Assembly: GCA_016125255.1 (NCBI GenBank)
Contig: WGMD01000026.1
Span: forward strand, 112,137 to 176,136
Reading direction: 5' to 3'
Source: Planctomycetota bacterium
GTDB lineage: Bacteria > Planctomycetota > Phycisphaerae > Phycisphaerales > Zrk34
DNA: 64,000 bases
Shown: positions 38,341-47,727 of the stretch, in pieces
Layout: each line of letters opens with the position of its first letter
Numbering within the stretch: the stretch's first letter is position 1
Notes under the pieces: model-generated
Database searches by the model: none
The model's input: the letters and a program-made list of their open reading frames with translations, nothing else
Told to the model about the DNA's origin: nothing
Position numbers and translations under genes: made by a program

Positions 38341-38485
38341 TCCCGACCCCCCATTGGAGAAAGCTACGCGGGCGGCGCCTTGACCGGCGCCGCCTGTTAT
38401 TTGCGCGGTTCAAATCCATGACAGCCCGGCCCGCTTGCGGTACGATGGCGATTCGTTCCCCCTATCGCATCTCACGGAGCCGGGC

Positions 38486-38974
38486 ATGCTCGCAAAAACG
38501 CTTCAGCGCATCATCGATGACAAGCTCACCACCGCGCGCGAGGTCGGAGACCTGACGGGCGTGGCGCCGTCAACGGTGTACCGCTGGATCCGCGGCGAGA
38601 GCGAGCCGGACTTCAACGCCGTGCGTCTGCTCGTGCGCCATCTTCACAACCCGCTGGCCGTCGAAGCGCTCTTGAGCGCCTTCGTCGCCGGGACCGCCTG
38701 GCGCTGCTACAACCTCGAAGCCGAACTCGATGTCAACGCGGACGGGAAGATCGACATCGACGATGCGCTCGATTCGGCGATCGCCGCCGTGCGCGGCGCC
38801 GGCCGCTCGCTCTCGGCCGTCCGCAAAGCGAGCATCGACGGCGTCGTCGATCAGGACGAAAGCATCGAACTCGTCGCCATCCTCAACGACGTCATCCGCC
38901 AGTGCTCGATCACTCAGCAGGTGCTCGTCATCATGAGCGAAGGCCGCGGCCGGCGGAAACTCAAGTTGTCGTAA
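38486..38974 (+). CDS. Helix-turn-helix protein with an EF-hand-like loop
   Basis: A 162-residue protein. The N-terminus is a helix-turn-helix (TAREVGDLTGVAPSTVYRWI). At ~90-105 it has DVNADGKIDIDDALD, matching the 12-residue calcium loop of EF-hands or type I dockerin (Asp1, Asn3, Asp5, Gly6, Ile8, Asp12). The rest is helical, with a basic end (GRGRRKLKLS). No signal peptide is seen, so a cytoplasmic regulator with a possible calcium site is inferred. The start at 38486 follows CGGAGCC. Confidence 0.7.
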   Translation: MLAKTLQRIIDDKLTTAREVGDLTGVAPSTVYRWIRGESEPDFNAVRLLVRHLHNPLAVEALLSAFVAGTAWRCYNLEAELDVNADGKIDIDDALDSAIAAVRGAGRSLSAVRKASIDGVVDQDESIELVAILNDVIRQCSITQQVLVIMSEGRGRRKLKLS

Positions 38975-38975
38975 T

Positions 38976-39049
38976 TCAGCGGACAGGCATCAGCGGTCAG
39001 CCGGAAGGATTGCTACGGTCTTGGCTGATACCTGACGCCTGACTGCTGA
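38976..39049. repeat. Imperfect palindrome of CAGCGGTCAG units
   Basis: TCAGCGGACAGGCATCAG... at 38976-39002 pairs imperfectly with ...CTGACGCCTGACTGCTGA at 39023-39049. It lies between convergent genes and may act as a terminator for both. Confidence 0.7.
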
Positions 39050-39057
39050 CACCATCA

Positions 39058-40110
39058 TTACGCCGAGAGCACCTTGAATTCCCCGGTGATCTTCTTCTCG
39101 AAGGCGTGAATCTGTTCGCCATGCTCGTTGAAGTGGCGGATGACGAAGCGCTGGGCGTTGAGGTGCATGTGGGTGAACCCGTTGGTGTTCAGGCCGAAGG
39201 CGGGGCGTTCCTTGTTCTTGAGTTCGCGGACGCCGGCCCCGCCGCCGCCGGAGACGACGAAGCTGGTTTTGAGGCCTTCAAGCTCCAGGTGCTGCATGTC
39301 ATGATCGTGGCCGCAAAGGTAAAGCTGCACGCCATGTTCCTGAAGCAGCGGGGCCAGGTCGTCGACAAGTCCCTTCGTGTCGCCGTGCTGCCCGTTGGAG
39401 TAGACGGGGTGATGGCCGATGCAGATTGTCCACGGCGCGCGATCGGCGGCGAGCTGCGTCCTGATCCATTTCCACTGCTCGTCCGCCTCCGAGGGCTTGA
39501 GCGTGGGCCAGTGCTGACTTCCCGCCGGGGCGCCCAGTTCGTTCTTGACGCTGGGCAGATTCGTGTCGATGAACAGGAACGTCACCAGCGGCTTGCCGTC
39601 CTTGCCGGGCACGTCCATGCGGTACCACGGATGGGGCATCTTCCAGCGCGTCCCGGCCGTCTTGGTGTACGCGACCTGCACTTCGTTGTTGCCGGGCTGA
39701 TCGCGGTAATCGTGATTGCCCAGCACGGCGGGGCACGGGCAGTCAAAGACGCTCTTGGGATACATCTTCTCGAATCCGCTTTCCCATCGCTCGGACTTGA
39801 GCCCGCCGGGCATCTTCCCGTAGAAATTGTCGCCCAGCAGCAGCAGCCCCGTCGGCTTGACCTCAAGCTGCTTCAGATACCCCGCCATCATCTTCGCCAC
39901 CTGCGTCTGCGCCTTGCTCGCGCTGCCGAAGTCGCCGATGGCCAGCCAGTGCAGATCGTCCGCCGCCGCGATGTCGGCCGCGCTCAGCTTCCGCACATCG
40001 AGATTCATCGCAAGCAGGGCGCTTGAGCAGAAGAGCGTCTTGAGCATGCGACGCCGCGTCCACAGATGCGCCTGAACATCCGATTGTGCGAGTTTGGCCG
40101 AACGAGTCAT
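39058..40110 (-). CDS. Exported metallophosphoesterase (purple acid phosphatase-like)
   Basis: A 350-residue protein. The N-terminal TRRRMLKTLFCSSALLA looks like a Tat-type signal. Metal-binding motifs are AIGDFGSAS, LLGDNFYGK, LGNHDYRD, IGHHPVYS and CGHDHDMQHL, the standard calcineurin-like set with spacing like tartrate-resistant acid phosphatases. It probably hydrolyses phosphate esters in the periplasm. The next gene upstream is 25 bases away on the same strand. Confidence 0.88.
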   Translation of the reverse strand: MTRSAKLAQSDVQAHLWTRRRMLKTLFCSSALLAMNLDVRKLSAADIAAADDLHWLAIGDFGSASKAQTQVAKMMAGYLKQLEVKPTGLLLLGDNFYGKMPGGLKSERWESGFEKMYPKSVFDCPCPAVLGNHDYRDQPGNNEVQVAYTKTAGTRWKMPHPWYRMDVPGKDGKPLVTFLFIDTNLPSVKNELGAPAGSQHWPTLKPSEADEQWKWIRTQLAADRAPWTICIGHHPVYSNGQHGDTKGLVDDLAPLLQEHGVQLYLCGHDHDMQHLELEGLKTSFVVSGGGGAGVRELKNKERPAFGLNTNGFTHMHLNAQRFVIRHFNEHGEQIHAFEKKITGEFKVLSA

Positions 40111-40134
40111 GATCCTTCCTTTACTGGGAGATTG

Positions 40135-40494
40135 CTACGGGGCGGGCGGGTGCTTTTCATCCATCCATGCGGGCTTGGGCACGGGGAACACGGTGGCGAC
40201 GAACATCAGAGCGCCGAGCACGATGACGAGCGTCGGCACTTCCTGATCGAAGCTCAGGTGCCCCGTCTGCCGCATCACCGACAGCACCGAGGCGACGATC
40301 ATGAAAGGACCAACGACGATCGACAGCTTGTTGATGCCGCCGAGCACGATCGTCAGAATGCCGACGATCGCCAGCAGGATGGTCCATACCCAATCGACGC
40401 CGCGGATGATGTGCATGTTGTTGAGCAGCCACGCGATGCCCAGCGCGATCGTCAGCACGGAAGCGGTGATCCATCCTTTTTTCGATGAGTCCAT
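40135..40494 (-). CDS. Small integral membrane protein (LiaI/LiaF-TM-like)
   Basis: A 119-residue protein with four hydrophobic segments: ITASVLTIALGIAWLL, WTILLAIVGILTIVLGG, LSIVVGPFMIVASVLSV and VPTLVIVLGALMFVATVF. The layout and length resemble the LiaF transmembrane domain family. Function unknown. It lies 15 bases after mqnC and 24 bases before the phosphoesterase. Confidence 0.65.
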   Translation of the reverse strand: MDSSKKGWITASVLTIALGIAWLLNNMHIIRGVDWVWTILLAIVGILTIVLGGINKLSIVVGPFMIVASVLSVMRQTGHLSFDQEVPTLVIVLGALMFVATVFPVPKPAWMDEKHPPAP

Positions 40495-40509
40495 CGCGGC
40501 TCCGCTTCT

Positions 40510-41934
40510 CTAGTTGCGTTGGGCATCGCCGACCGTCAGCGTCACGGGCTTGCTCATCTGCTCCGGCGGGGGGGCGAACGCGCTGGCGGCGGGGCGGTGC
40601 TCGGCCCAGTTGCTCACGCGCGTGTCCGGCCCGTCGTGTTCATGCGTCTTCAAAATCCGATACGCATTGTCGCGCTGCGCCGGGACGAAACCGGCGTCGC
40701 GGATCAGCCGGCAGATGCTCGCTTCGTTGAGGCAGTACGTCGTCCCCGCCGAGCTGACGACGTTCTCCTCCATCATGACGCTGCCCATGTCATTGGCCCC
40801 GAAGAACAAGCCGATCTGTCCGATCTTCGGGCCCATCGTGACCCACGAGCTGCCGATGCTGTGAATGTTGTCGAGGAACAGGCGGGCGATCGCCTGTGTG
40901 CGGAGATAATCGGTCGCGCCGGCGAGGCGGATCATGCGATTGTGATGCGGCGCGATTTTCTGGCACGCCGCCTTGTCCGTCGGGTCCACGTCGCCGCGCA
41001 TCACCGCCTCGGCGAGCACGTCGCCGGGGAACGGCTCGCCGCTCTCGCGGTCGAAGCGCGGCAGCTTGCCCAGCGGCGTGTTGTCGGGCTGGAACGGCCA
41101 GGTGATGAAGCTCATGTAGCGCCCCGGCCAGCGCTTTTTGATCGCCTCGTCCTGTGCCTCGCGGATCATCTGCATGTGCATCATGCGGTCGGCGATGCCT
41201 TCGATGTGGCCGAACATCATGGTGCTGGAGGTGTTCATGCCCAGTTGATGCCCGGTGCGCATCACGTCGAGCCACTGCTCCCCGCTGGCCTTGCCCTGGC
41301 CGATGCGGCGGCGGACATGGGGCGGAAAGATTTCGCCGCCGCCGCCGGGGATGCTCGCCAGCCCCGCGTCCATGAGCCGGCGCATGATCACCGCGAGTTT
41401 TTCGAGCCACGTCGCGCGGTCCATCGTGTGCCCCTCGCCCGGCGCGGTCGTGGGGAACCCTTCGATGTCGCACACGGCCGTGAACTCGACGAACTCGGGG
41501 GGGCTGAAGGCATGCAGATGAATGTTCGGGAACTCGGCCCGCATCGCCGCGAGCATGTCCTCGTACCAGCTCAGCGGCAGGCCCGGGTGCATCCCGCCTT
41601 GCAGAAGCACCTGCGTCCCGCCGATGTCCGACAGCTCGCGCAGCTTGTCGTGAAGCTGTTTCGTGTTGAGGACGTACGCTTCGGTGTCGCCTTCCTTGCG
41701 GTAGAAGGCGCAGAACGTGCAGCTTGCGGAGCAGACGTTGGTGTAGTTGACGTTGCGGTCGATGACGTAGGTGCGGACGCGGTCGCCGTGCAGCCGATTC
41801 GCCACGGCCGCGGCCCACTCGCCCAGATCATGCAGTTCCGCATGCAGGTACAGATCGAGGGCCTGCGCGGCGGTGAGCCGGGCTTCGCCGGCGATGACCG
41901 CGTCGATATTCAGGTCGGGGAAGAGCATCGTCAT
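40510..41934 (-). CDS. mqnC: Cyclic dehypoxanthinyl futalosine synthase
   Basis: A 474-residue radical SAM enzyme of futalosine-pathway menaquinone synthesis. The iron-sulphur motif is CSASCTFC (residues ~68-75), followed by AFYRKEGDTEAYVL. Family signatures are GGTQVLLQGGMHPGLPLSWY, HAFSPPEFVEF, SIPGGGGEIF and TSSTMMFGHIE. Normal proteins are ~370-400 residues; here the C-terminal tail (SAFAPPPEQMSKP...) is longer. The open frame extends to 43221 but overlaps lysA, so the start is set at 41934. Other mqn genes are not in the window. Confidence 0.9.
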   Translation of the reverse strand: MTMLFPDLNIDAVIAGEARLTAAQALDLYLHAELHDLGEWAAAVANRLHGDRVRTYVIDRNVNYTNVCSASCTFCAFYRKEGDTEAYVLNTKQLHDKLRELSDIGGTQVLLQGGMHPGLPLSWYEDMLAAMRAEFPNIHLHAFSPPEFVEFTAVCDIEGFPTTAPGEGHTMDRATWLEKLAVIMRRLMDAGLASIPGGGGEIFPPHVRRRIGQGKASGEQWLDVMRTGHQLGMNTSSTMMFGHIEGIADRMMHMQMIREAQDEAIKKRWPGRYMSFITWPFQPDNTPLGKLPRFDRESGEPFPGDVLAEAVMRGDVDPTDKAACQKIAPHHNRMIRLAGATDYLRTQAIARLFLDNIHSIGSSWVTMGPKIGQIGLFFGANDMGSVMMEENVVSSAGTTYCLNEASICRLIRDAGFVPAQRDNAYRILKTHEHDGPDTRVSNWAEHRPAASAFAPPPEQMSKPVTLTVGDAQRN

Positions 41935-42045
41935 CGGGCGATATTCTAGCAGCGCCCGCAAGCGTTCGCATCGGACCGAGGCGGGGGGACTTAAGTCCCC
42001 CCGCCCCCTACAATGTCCGCTCCCGCACTCTGGAGCATGCAAGTC

Positions 42046-43341
42046 ATGGACTGGTTTCAATATCGCGACGGCCAACTGTTTTGCGAAGAGGTGAACGTCG
42101 ATGAGCTGGCCGGCAAGGTCGGCACGCCGCTGTATGTTTATTCCCGCCGCACGCTCGAGCATCACTACGACCAGATCGCCAAGGCCTTCGCCGAGCTTGA
42201 TCCGCTCATCTGCTACTCGATCAAAAGCTGCGGGAACATGCACATCGTGAAGCTGCTGGCGGAGCGGGGCGCCGGCATGGACGTCGTCAGCGGGGGCGAA
42301 CTGCACCGGGCGCGTGCGGCGGGCGTGCCCATGAGCAAGATCGTCTACGCCGGCGTGGGCAAGACCGACGCGGAAATCCGTCAGGGACTCGATGCCGGCA
42401 TCGGCTACTTCAACATCGAATCCGAAGCCGAATTCGAGAACATCTCGGCGATCGCCCGCGCCGCCGGTCAGCACACGCAGGCCGCGCTCCGCGTCAACCC
42501 CGATGTCGCCGACCCCAACACGCACGCCAAAACGACGACCGGCAAGAAGGAAACGAAGTTCGGCGTCGACATCGACCGGGCCCGCCGCTTTTTCGAAAAG
42601 TATGGTCACGATGCGCACTGCCGCCTCCGCGCGATTCATCTGCACATCGGTTCTCCAATCTATTCCGCCGAACCTTACGTGCTGGCCATCAAAAAAGCCC
42701 TCGACCTGATCGCCGACCTGCGCGGCAAGGGCTACACCATCGACGCCATCGACATCGGCGGGGGCTACGCCGCGGACTACGAATCCGGCAAGTCGCCTTC
42801 GTATGACACCTACGCCAAGGACATCGTGCCGCTCCTGCGCGGGCAGGGGCTCAAGGTCATTCTCGAACCCGGCCGCACCATTGCCGCCAATGCGGGCATC
42901 CTGCTTTCGCGCGTGCTCTACGTGAAGACCGGCGGGCGCAAGAAGTTCGTCATCGTCGACAGCGGGATGCACCACCTTGTCCGCCCCGCGATGTACGACG
43001 CGTTCCACTTCATCTGGCCCACGAACGTCGCCCCGCAGCAGGTCCCCGCGAAGCGCGCCGCCGATCCGGGCAACACCGGCCTCGAGCCCGCCGACGTGGT
43101 GGGCCCCATCTGTGAAACCGGCGACGTGCTGGCGAAGGATCGGCTCATGCCCATGGTCGCGCGCGGCGACCTGCTGGCGATCTTCACCGCCGGCGCCTAC
43201 GGCATGGTCATGGCCTCTCACTACAACACCATGCCCAACCCCGCCGAGGTCCTCGTCGCCGGCGACAGCGCGACCATCATCCGCCGCCGCGAAACCTACG
43301 ACGACCTCCTCGAAGCCGAACGCCGGACGCAGCCGGTCTGA
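42046..43341 (+). CDS. lysA: Diaminopimelate decarboxylase
   Basis: A 431-residue PLP enzyme, the last step to lysine. Features are LYVYSRRTLEHHY, CYSIKSCGN (the Lys that binds PLP), LHIGS, IDIGGGYA, ILEPGRTI and GPICETGDVLAKDR (the catalytic Cys of the second subunit), and AGAYGMVMASHYN. ATG 42046 is preferred; upstream ATGs at 42013 and 42037 are possible. It is divergent from mqnC with 111 bases between. Confidence 0.93.
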   Translation: MDWFQYRDGQLFCEEVNVDELAGKVGTPLYVYSRRTLEHHYDQIAKAFAELDPLICYSIKSCGNMHIVKLLAERGAGMDVVSGGELHRARAAGVPMSKIVYAGVGKTDAEIRQGLDAGIGYFNIESEAEFENISAIARAAGQHTQAALRVNPDVADPNTHAKTTTGKKETKFGVDIDRARRFFEKYGHDAHCRLRAIHLHIGSPIYSAEPYVLAIKKALDLIADLRGKGYTIDAIDIGGGYAADYESGKSPSYDTYAKDIVPLLRGQGLKVILEPGRTIAANAGILLSRVLYVKTGGRKKFVIVDSGMHHLVRPAMYDAFHFIWPTNVAPQQVPAKRAADPGNTGLEPADVVGPICETGDVLAKDRLMPMVARGDLLAIFTAGAYGMVMASHYNTMPNPAEVLVAGDSATIIRRRETYDDLLEAERRTQPV

Positions 43342-43379
43342 CGCCGCGGCTATAATGTCGCGTCCGACGGAGTGACGCC

Positions 43380-43580
43380 ATGACCATCCTCGAACGCATC
43401 AAGCACGACATCGAGCAACTGCCGTTCGAGCAGCGCGCCGAACTGATGGCGTGGCTGCACGGCTGGTCCGACGATGCGTGGGACGAGCAGATGAAACGCG
43501 ACGTCGCGGCGGGGAAGCTCGACGATGTGATGAATGCGCCTGCGGCCGATGACCTGCGAGAGTTGGACGATCTGCTGTGA
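43380..43580 (+). CDS. Antitoxin of a type II toxin-antitoxin pair
   Basis: A 66-residue acidic helical protein: IKHDIEQLPFEQRAELMAWL, WDEQMKRDVAAGKLDD, and an acidic end (DDLRELDDLL). This is the addiction-module antitoxin type with a short N-terminal dimerisation part. The stop overlaps the toxin start by four bases. Confidence 0.75.
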   Translation: MTILERIKHDIEQLPFEQRAELMAWLHGWSDDAWDEQMKRDVAAGKLDDVMNAPAADDLRELDDLL

Positions 43581-43846
43581 ACGCCAAGACGACGCCCGCC
43601 TTCCGTCGCCTGCTGGAACAGCTTCCTCAGACGATTCAAGACACCTCACTGAAGCAATTTCGCCTCTGGCGCAGCGATCCGTTTCATCCGTCGCTCCACT
43701 TTAAGAAGATCGCCGGCAACGTCTGGTCCGTGCGCGTCACACGGGACGACCGGGCGCTGGCCGAGGTGCAAGGCGATACGGCGATCTGGTTTTGGATCGG
43801 TTCGCACAAAGACTACGACACCATGCTCCGCCAGGGACGGCGCTAA
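43577..43846 (+). CDS. RelE/ParE-type toxin
   Basis: An 89-residue basic protein: AFRRLLEQLPQTIQDTSLKQ, FRLWRSDPFHPSLHFKKI, NVWSVRVTRDDRALAEV, WIGSHKDYDTMLRQ. The fold pattern (helices, then VWSVRV-R strands and a terminal HxxYD) fits RelE/ParE toxins, which cut mRNA or inhibit gyrase; which applies is unclear. The stop overlaps the next ATG (TAATG). Confidence 0.78.
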   Translation: MNAKTTPAFRRLLEQLPQTIQDTSLKQFRLWRSDPFHPSLHFKKIAGNVWSVRVTRDDRALAEVQGDTAIWFWIGSHKDYDTMLRQGRR

Positions 43847-45162
43847 TGGCTCTCTTACCCCGCCTCAAACCTCAAGCGCTTCACAACGCCGTCCGCGCCC
43901 TGCGGCATCGCAACTATCGGCTGTTCTTCTACGGGCAGGGCATCTCGCTCATGGGCACGTGGCTTCAGCAGGTCGCGCTGCCGTGGCTGACGTTTCGCAT
44001 CACCGGCTCGGCGTTCATGCTCGGACTCGTCGGCTTTTTAAGTCAGGCCCCGATTCTCGCGCTGGGCCCGATCGCCGGCGTCGTCAGCGATCGCGTCCGC
44101 CGGCATCGCCTCATCATGGTCACGCAGACGCTGGCCATGATTCAGGCCTTCGTCCTCGCCGCGCTGACCTTGAGCGGGCACATTCAAGTGTGGCAGATCA
44201 TCGTGCTGAGCATCACGCTCGGCTGCATCGCCGCCTTCGACATCCCCAGCCGCCAGGCCTTCATGCTTCAGATGATCGACGACCGGCAGGACATCGGCAA
44301 CGCCATCGCGCTCAACAGCTCGCTGGTGAACCTGGCGCGCATGATCGGCCCGGCGATCGGCGCGGCCCTGATCGGCGTGGCCGGCGAAGGCGTCTGCTTC
44401 GCCATCAACGGCGCGACGTACATCGCCGCCATCGCCGCGCTCATGATGATGCGGCTCAATCCCGTCGCCATCGCCCGCAAAAAAGAATCGCTCTTCGCCT
44501 CGTTTCGCGATGGTTTTGACTTCACTTACGGTTTCCCCCCGATCCGGGCGCTGATGCTTCTATTGACCATGGCGAGCATCACCGGCATGTGCTTCACCAC
44601 GCTCATGCCCGTCTACGCCAAGGACATCCTCGGCGGCGACGAATCGACGTACAGCTTTCTCATGGGCGCCTCGGGCCTCGGCGCGCTCATCGGGGCCGGC
44701 TATCTGACGATGCGCCCGGGCGTGCTGGGACTGGGCAAATTCCTGCCGATGGGCTGCGGACTGCTCGGCGTGTCGATGATCGTCTTTTCGATGACGAGCA
44801 ACATTTACGTCGCCGCGCTGATGCGCTTGTTCGGGTCGATGGGAATCGTCACGCAGATGGCCGCCAGCAACACGATTCTTCAGACGGTCGTCGATGACGA
44901 GCGGCGGGGGCGCGTGATGAGCTTCTTCTCGATGGCGTTCATCGGCATGGCGCCGTTCGGAGCGCTGCTCGGCGGATTCCTCGCCGAGCCCGAACATCTG
45001 GGGCCGCGCTGGACCGTGATGTGCGTCGGCATCGTCTCGCTCGTCGCCGCCGGACTTTTCCTGACGCAGTTCCGCCGCCTCCGCGCCCTGATGCTCCCGG
45101 TGTACGCCAAGCTCGGCCATCACCTTCCCCAGCCCGTCGAGGTCGAAGCGGACGACGCCTGA
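43846..45162 (+). CDS. MFS transporter
   Basis: A 438-residue protein with ~12 membrane helices, starting RHRNYRLFFYGQGISLMGTW, the usual opening of EntS-like drug or siderophore exporters. Motif A is SDRVRRHRLIMVTQ and a central loop is basic (IARKKESLFASFRDGFDF). Substrate unknown. The ATG overlaps the toxin stop. Confidence 0.85.
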   Translation: MALLPRLKPQALHNAVRALRHRNYRLFFYGQGISLMGTWLQQVALPWLTFRITGSAFMLGLVGFLSQAPILALGPIAGVVSDRVRRHRLIMVTQTLAMIQAFVLAALTLSGHIQVWQIIVLSITLGCIAAFDIPSRQAFMLQMIDDRQDIGNAIALNSSLVNLARMIGPAIGAALIGVAGEGVCFAINGATYIAAIAALMMMRLNPVAIARKKESLFASFRDGFDFTYGFPPIRALMLLLTMASITGMCFTTLMPVYAKDILGGDESTYSFLMGASGLGALIGAGYLTMRPGVLGLGKFLPMGCGLLGVSMIVFSMTSNIYVAALMRLFGSMGIVTQMAASNTILQTVVDDERRGRVMSFFSMAFIGMAPFGALLGGFLAEPEHLGPRWTVMCVGIVSLVAAGLFLTQFRRLRALMLPVYAKLGHHLPQPVEVEADDA

Positions 45163-45191
45163 GCCGCGACGCTTTGTGATAAACTTCCCGC

Positions 45192-46229
45192 ATGGCCAAA
45201 CAGCGCATCATCTCCGCCGCCCCCGTCGATGACATGGAGGACAAAGCGACGCAGACGCTGCGCCCGCAGCGGATGAACGAATACGTCGGCCAGCCCACGC
45301 TCGTCGAAAAACTCTCCATCGCGCTCCACGCCTCCAAACAGCGCGGCGAAGCCATGGAGCACGTCCTCCTGCACGGCCCGCCCGGCCTGGGCAAAACGAC
45401 CCTCAGCCACGTCATCGCCAACGAAATGGGCGCCCACCTGACCGTCACCGCCGGCCCCGCCCTCACCAAGGGCTCCGACCTCGTCGGCACGCTCACGAAG
45501 CTGCAAAAACACGATGTGCTCTTCATCGATGAAATCCACCGGCTCCCCGTCGCGCTCGAGGAATATCTCTACTCGGCGATGGAGGATTTCAAGGTCGAGT
45601 TCGTCGTCGATTCGGGCATGCACGCCAAAACCATCACCCTCCCGCTCGCCCCGTTCACATTGATCGGCGCGACGACGCGCGCCGGTCTTCTGTCCGGCCC
45701 GATGCGCTCGCGCTTCGGCATCACGCATCACCTGGAGTTCTACTCCGAGCGCGACCTGCTTTCGATCCTCGCACGCAGCGCCCGCCTGCTCGGCATCGAA
45801 AAAGCTGCCGAGGATGCGCTGGCCATCATCGCCGCCCGCAGCCGCGGCACGCCGCGCGTCGCCAATCGTCTGCTCCGACGCGTGCGCGATTTCGCGCAGA
45901 TCAAATGCGCCGGCCGATTCGACACCAAAACCGTCAACGACGCCCTGTCCCTCGAAGGCGTCGATGCGCTGGGCCTCGATGAAATCGATCGCATGTACCT
46001 GACCACCATCGCCGACATCTACCGCGGCGGGCCCGTCGGCCTCGAAGCCATCGCCGCCACGCTCAACGAAGACGCCGGCACGCTCGAAGACATGGTCGAG
46101 CCCTACCTGCTCCAGCTCGGCTTCCTCGCCCGCACGCGCCGCGGTCGTCAACTGACGCGCCGGGCCGTCGAACATATGGGCCTCTCCATCTCGCCCCCCG
46201 ATGACGACGGGCTGTTTGAAGAAGCATGA
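45192..46229 (+). CDS. ruvB: Holliday junction DNA helicase RuvB
   Basis: A 345-residue AAA+ motor that drives branch migration. Walker A is GPPGLGKTTL (residues ~62-71), Walker B DEIHRLP, sensor GATTRAG, arginine finger region GPMRSRFGI, and C-terminal winged helix (GPVGLEAIAATLNED, FLARTRRGRQLT). Full length. No ruvA or ruvC is seen nearby. The last four bases overlap the next start. Confidence 0.95.
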   Translation: MAKQRIISAAPVDDMEDKATQTLRPQRMNEYVGQPTLVEKLSIALHASKQRGEAMEHVLLHGPPGLGKTTLSHVIANEMGAHLTVTAGPALTKGSDLVGTLTKLQKHDVLFIDEIHRLPVALEEYLYSAMEDFKVEFVVDSGMHAKTITLPLAPFTLIGATTRAGLLSGPMRSRFGITHHLEFYSERDLLSILARSARLLGIEKAAEDALAIIAARSRGTPRVANRLLRRVRDFAQIKCAGRFDTKTVNDALSLEGVDALGLDEIDRMYLTTIADIYRGGPVGLEAIAATLNEDAGTLEDMVEPYLLQLGFLARTRRGRQLTRRAVEHMGLSISPPDDDGLFEEA

Positions 46230-46855
46230 AATTCGAGGCGCGTCACATCGTCGGATGCACCGTCATCGGCGGCATGGTCGGCGGAGCGATCTTCCGCGAT
46301 CCATGGTCCGGCCCCGTCTTCGGTGCGTTCATCGGACTCATCATGGCCGTCTTCTTCGTCGGCCTCGTCGTCGTCGCACGCCGCGGGCAGCGCGGCCCCT
46401 GGCGTCGCCCCCTCGTCCCGATCCTCATCGCCGTCATCACCTTCGCCGTCCCCTTCAGCGTGATGAAGCTCATGTTCGACCCGCCGGTCTGGCTCCTCGT
46501 CCGCAAGGTCGTCGCCTCGCCCGTGCCCGCGTCGCTTTCGGAGGTGCGTAAGAAAATCGAGTACGACGGGCCGAACAATGTCTACATGATCCGCTTTCAT
46601 GTCGCCCCCGCTGACGCCGCCGCGATCGTGAAGCTGCACGGCATGGTGCGCGTCGAGCCGAACCCGACGCTGCTTGCGTCGTATCAGCAGGCGGCGAAGA
46701 GCCCGCCGCCGTGGTGGAACGTCGGCGGGCTGATCAATCCCGCCGTCGACCGCATTACGATCGGCGACTACCAGCGCGTCTTCCTCTACGATGCGGCGAA
46801 CGAGCAGGGCTACCTCCTCGTGTTCGCCGTCGATCAGGAGTCCCTGACCAAGTGA
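46226..46855 (+). CDS. Membrane protein of unknown function
   Basis: A 209-residue protein with three or more hydrophobic segments in the first 100 residues (IVGCTVIGGMVGGAIF, FGAFIGLIMAVFFVGLVVVA, LVPILIAVITFAVPFSVM) and a soluble C-terminal domain (NNVYMIRFHVAPADAAAIVK, WWNVGGLINPAVDR). It is coupled to ruvB and to the next gene by four-base overlaps. No family recognised. Confidence 0.7.
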   Translation: MKFEARHIVGCTVIGGMVGGAIFRDPWSGPVFGAFIGLIMAVFFVGLVVVARRGQRGPWRRPLVPILIAVITFAVPFSVMKLMFDPPVWLLVRKVVASPVPASLSEVRKKIEYDGPNNVYMIRFHVAPADAAAIVKLHGMVRVEPNPTLLASYQQAAKSPPPWWNVGGLINPAVDRITIGDYQRVFLYDAANEQGYLLVFAVDQESLTK

Positions 46856-47727
46856 ATCGCGCGATCCTAATCATGCTGCTGCTGACCGCGCCCGCCTGTG
46901 CCGACGAGCAGCCGCACATCGAATACGGTCCGCCCGAGCATGTCGCCGATCTGGCCAACGAGCATCTGACCGAAGTGAGCGGTCTGGCGATCAGCCGCCT
47001 CGGTGAAAAAATCCTCTGGACCCACAACGACTCCGGCGACACCGCGACGATCTACGCCGTCGGCCCCGCCGGCGAAGACCTCGCCGCGTTCACGCTCCTC
47101 GGCGTCCGCGCCATCGACTGGGAGGACATCGCCTCCTTCAAACTCGGCGAAACATCCTGGCTCATGATCGCCGACACCGGCGACAACAACGAGCGTCATG
47201 CCGCCAGCCGCCTCATCTTCGTGCGCGAGCCCGCCGTGAAACTGACCGATCATGCCCGCCGCGAAACGCTGCGCGCCGACGCCGTGCTGACCTTCCGTTA
47301 CGAGGACAAGCCGCACAACGTCGAAGGCGCCGCCGTCGATCCGACGACGCATGAGATTCTGCTCATGACCAAGGTCATCCTCGGCGCCGGCGGCGTCTTC
47401 ACGCTCCCGCTCCCCGACTTGGACAAGGTCCCCGACGTCCAGACCGCGCACCGCATCGCCTCCCTCTGGATCAACATGGCCACCGGCATGGACCTCTCCC
47501 CCGACGGCCGCCGCCTGCTCATCGGCACCTACGGCCCCGCCTACGAATTCACCCGCCGCGACAACGAATCCTGGCCCGACGCCCTCAAACGCGCCGGCCG
47601 CCAACTCCCCATGCCCCGCCTCGCACAGGGCGAAGCCATCTGCTACAGCACCGACGGCAAAACCATCTATCTCAGCGGCGAAAAACGCCCAACACCCCTC
47701 TGGCGCGTTCCGCTCCTCGCAAAATGA
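46852..47727 (+). CDS. Exported protein of unknown function, possibly beta-propeller
   Basis: A 291-residue protein with a GTG start at 46852 overlapping the previous TGA; an ATG at 46873 is possible. Signal peptide (AILIMLLLTAPACADEQ). Repeated blade-like strands (EVSGLAISRLGEKILWTHND, WLMIADTGDNNERHAAS, VEGAAVDPTTHEILLMTK, MDLSPDGRRLLIGTYGPA, EAICYSTDGKTIYLSGE) suggest a beta-propeller. Function unknown. Confidence 0.7.
   Translation: MNRAILIMLLLTAPACADEQPHIEYGPPEHVADLANEHLTEVSGLAISRLGEKILWTHNDSGDTATIYAVGPAGEDLAAFTLLGVRAIDWEDIASFKLGETSWLMIADTGDNNERHAASRLIFVREPAVKLTDHARRETLRADAVLTFRYEDKPHNVEGAAVDPTTHEILLMTKVILGAGGVFTLPLPDLDKVPDVQTAHRIASLWINMATGMDLSPDGRRLLIGTYGPAYEFTRRDNESWPDALKRAGRQLPMPRLAQGEAICYSTDGKTIYLSGEKRPTPLWRVPLLAK

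Noticed and set aside
40510..43221. A 903-residue minus-strand open frame
   Set aside because: Only the part from 41934 down is MqnC. The rest is antisense to lysA, which has all its motifs on the plus strand.
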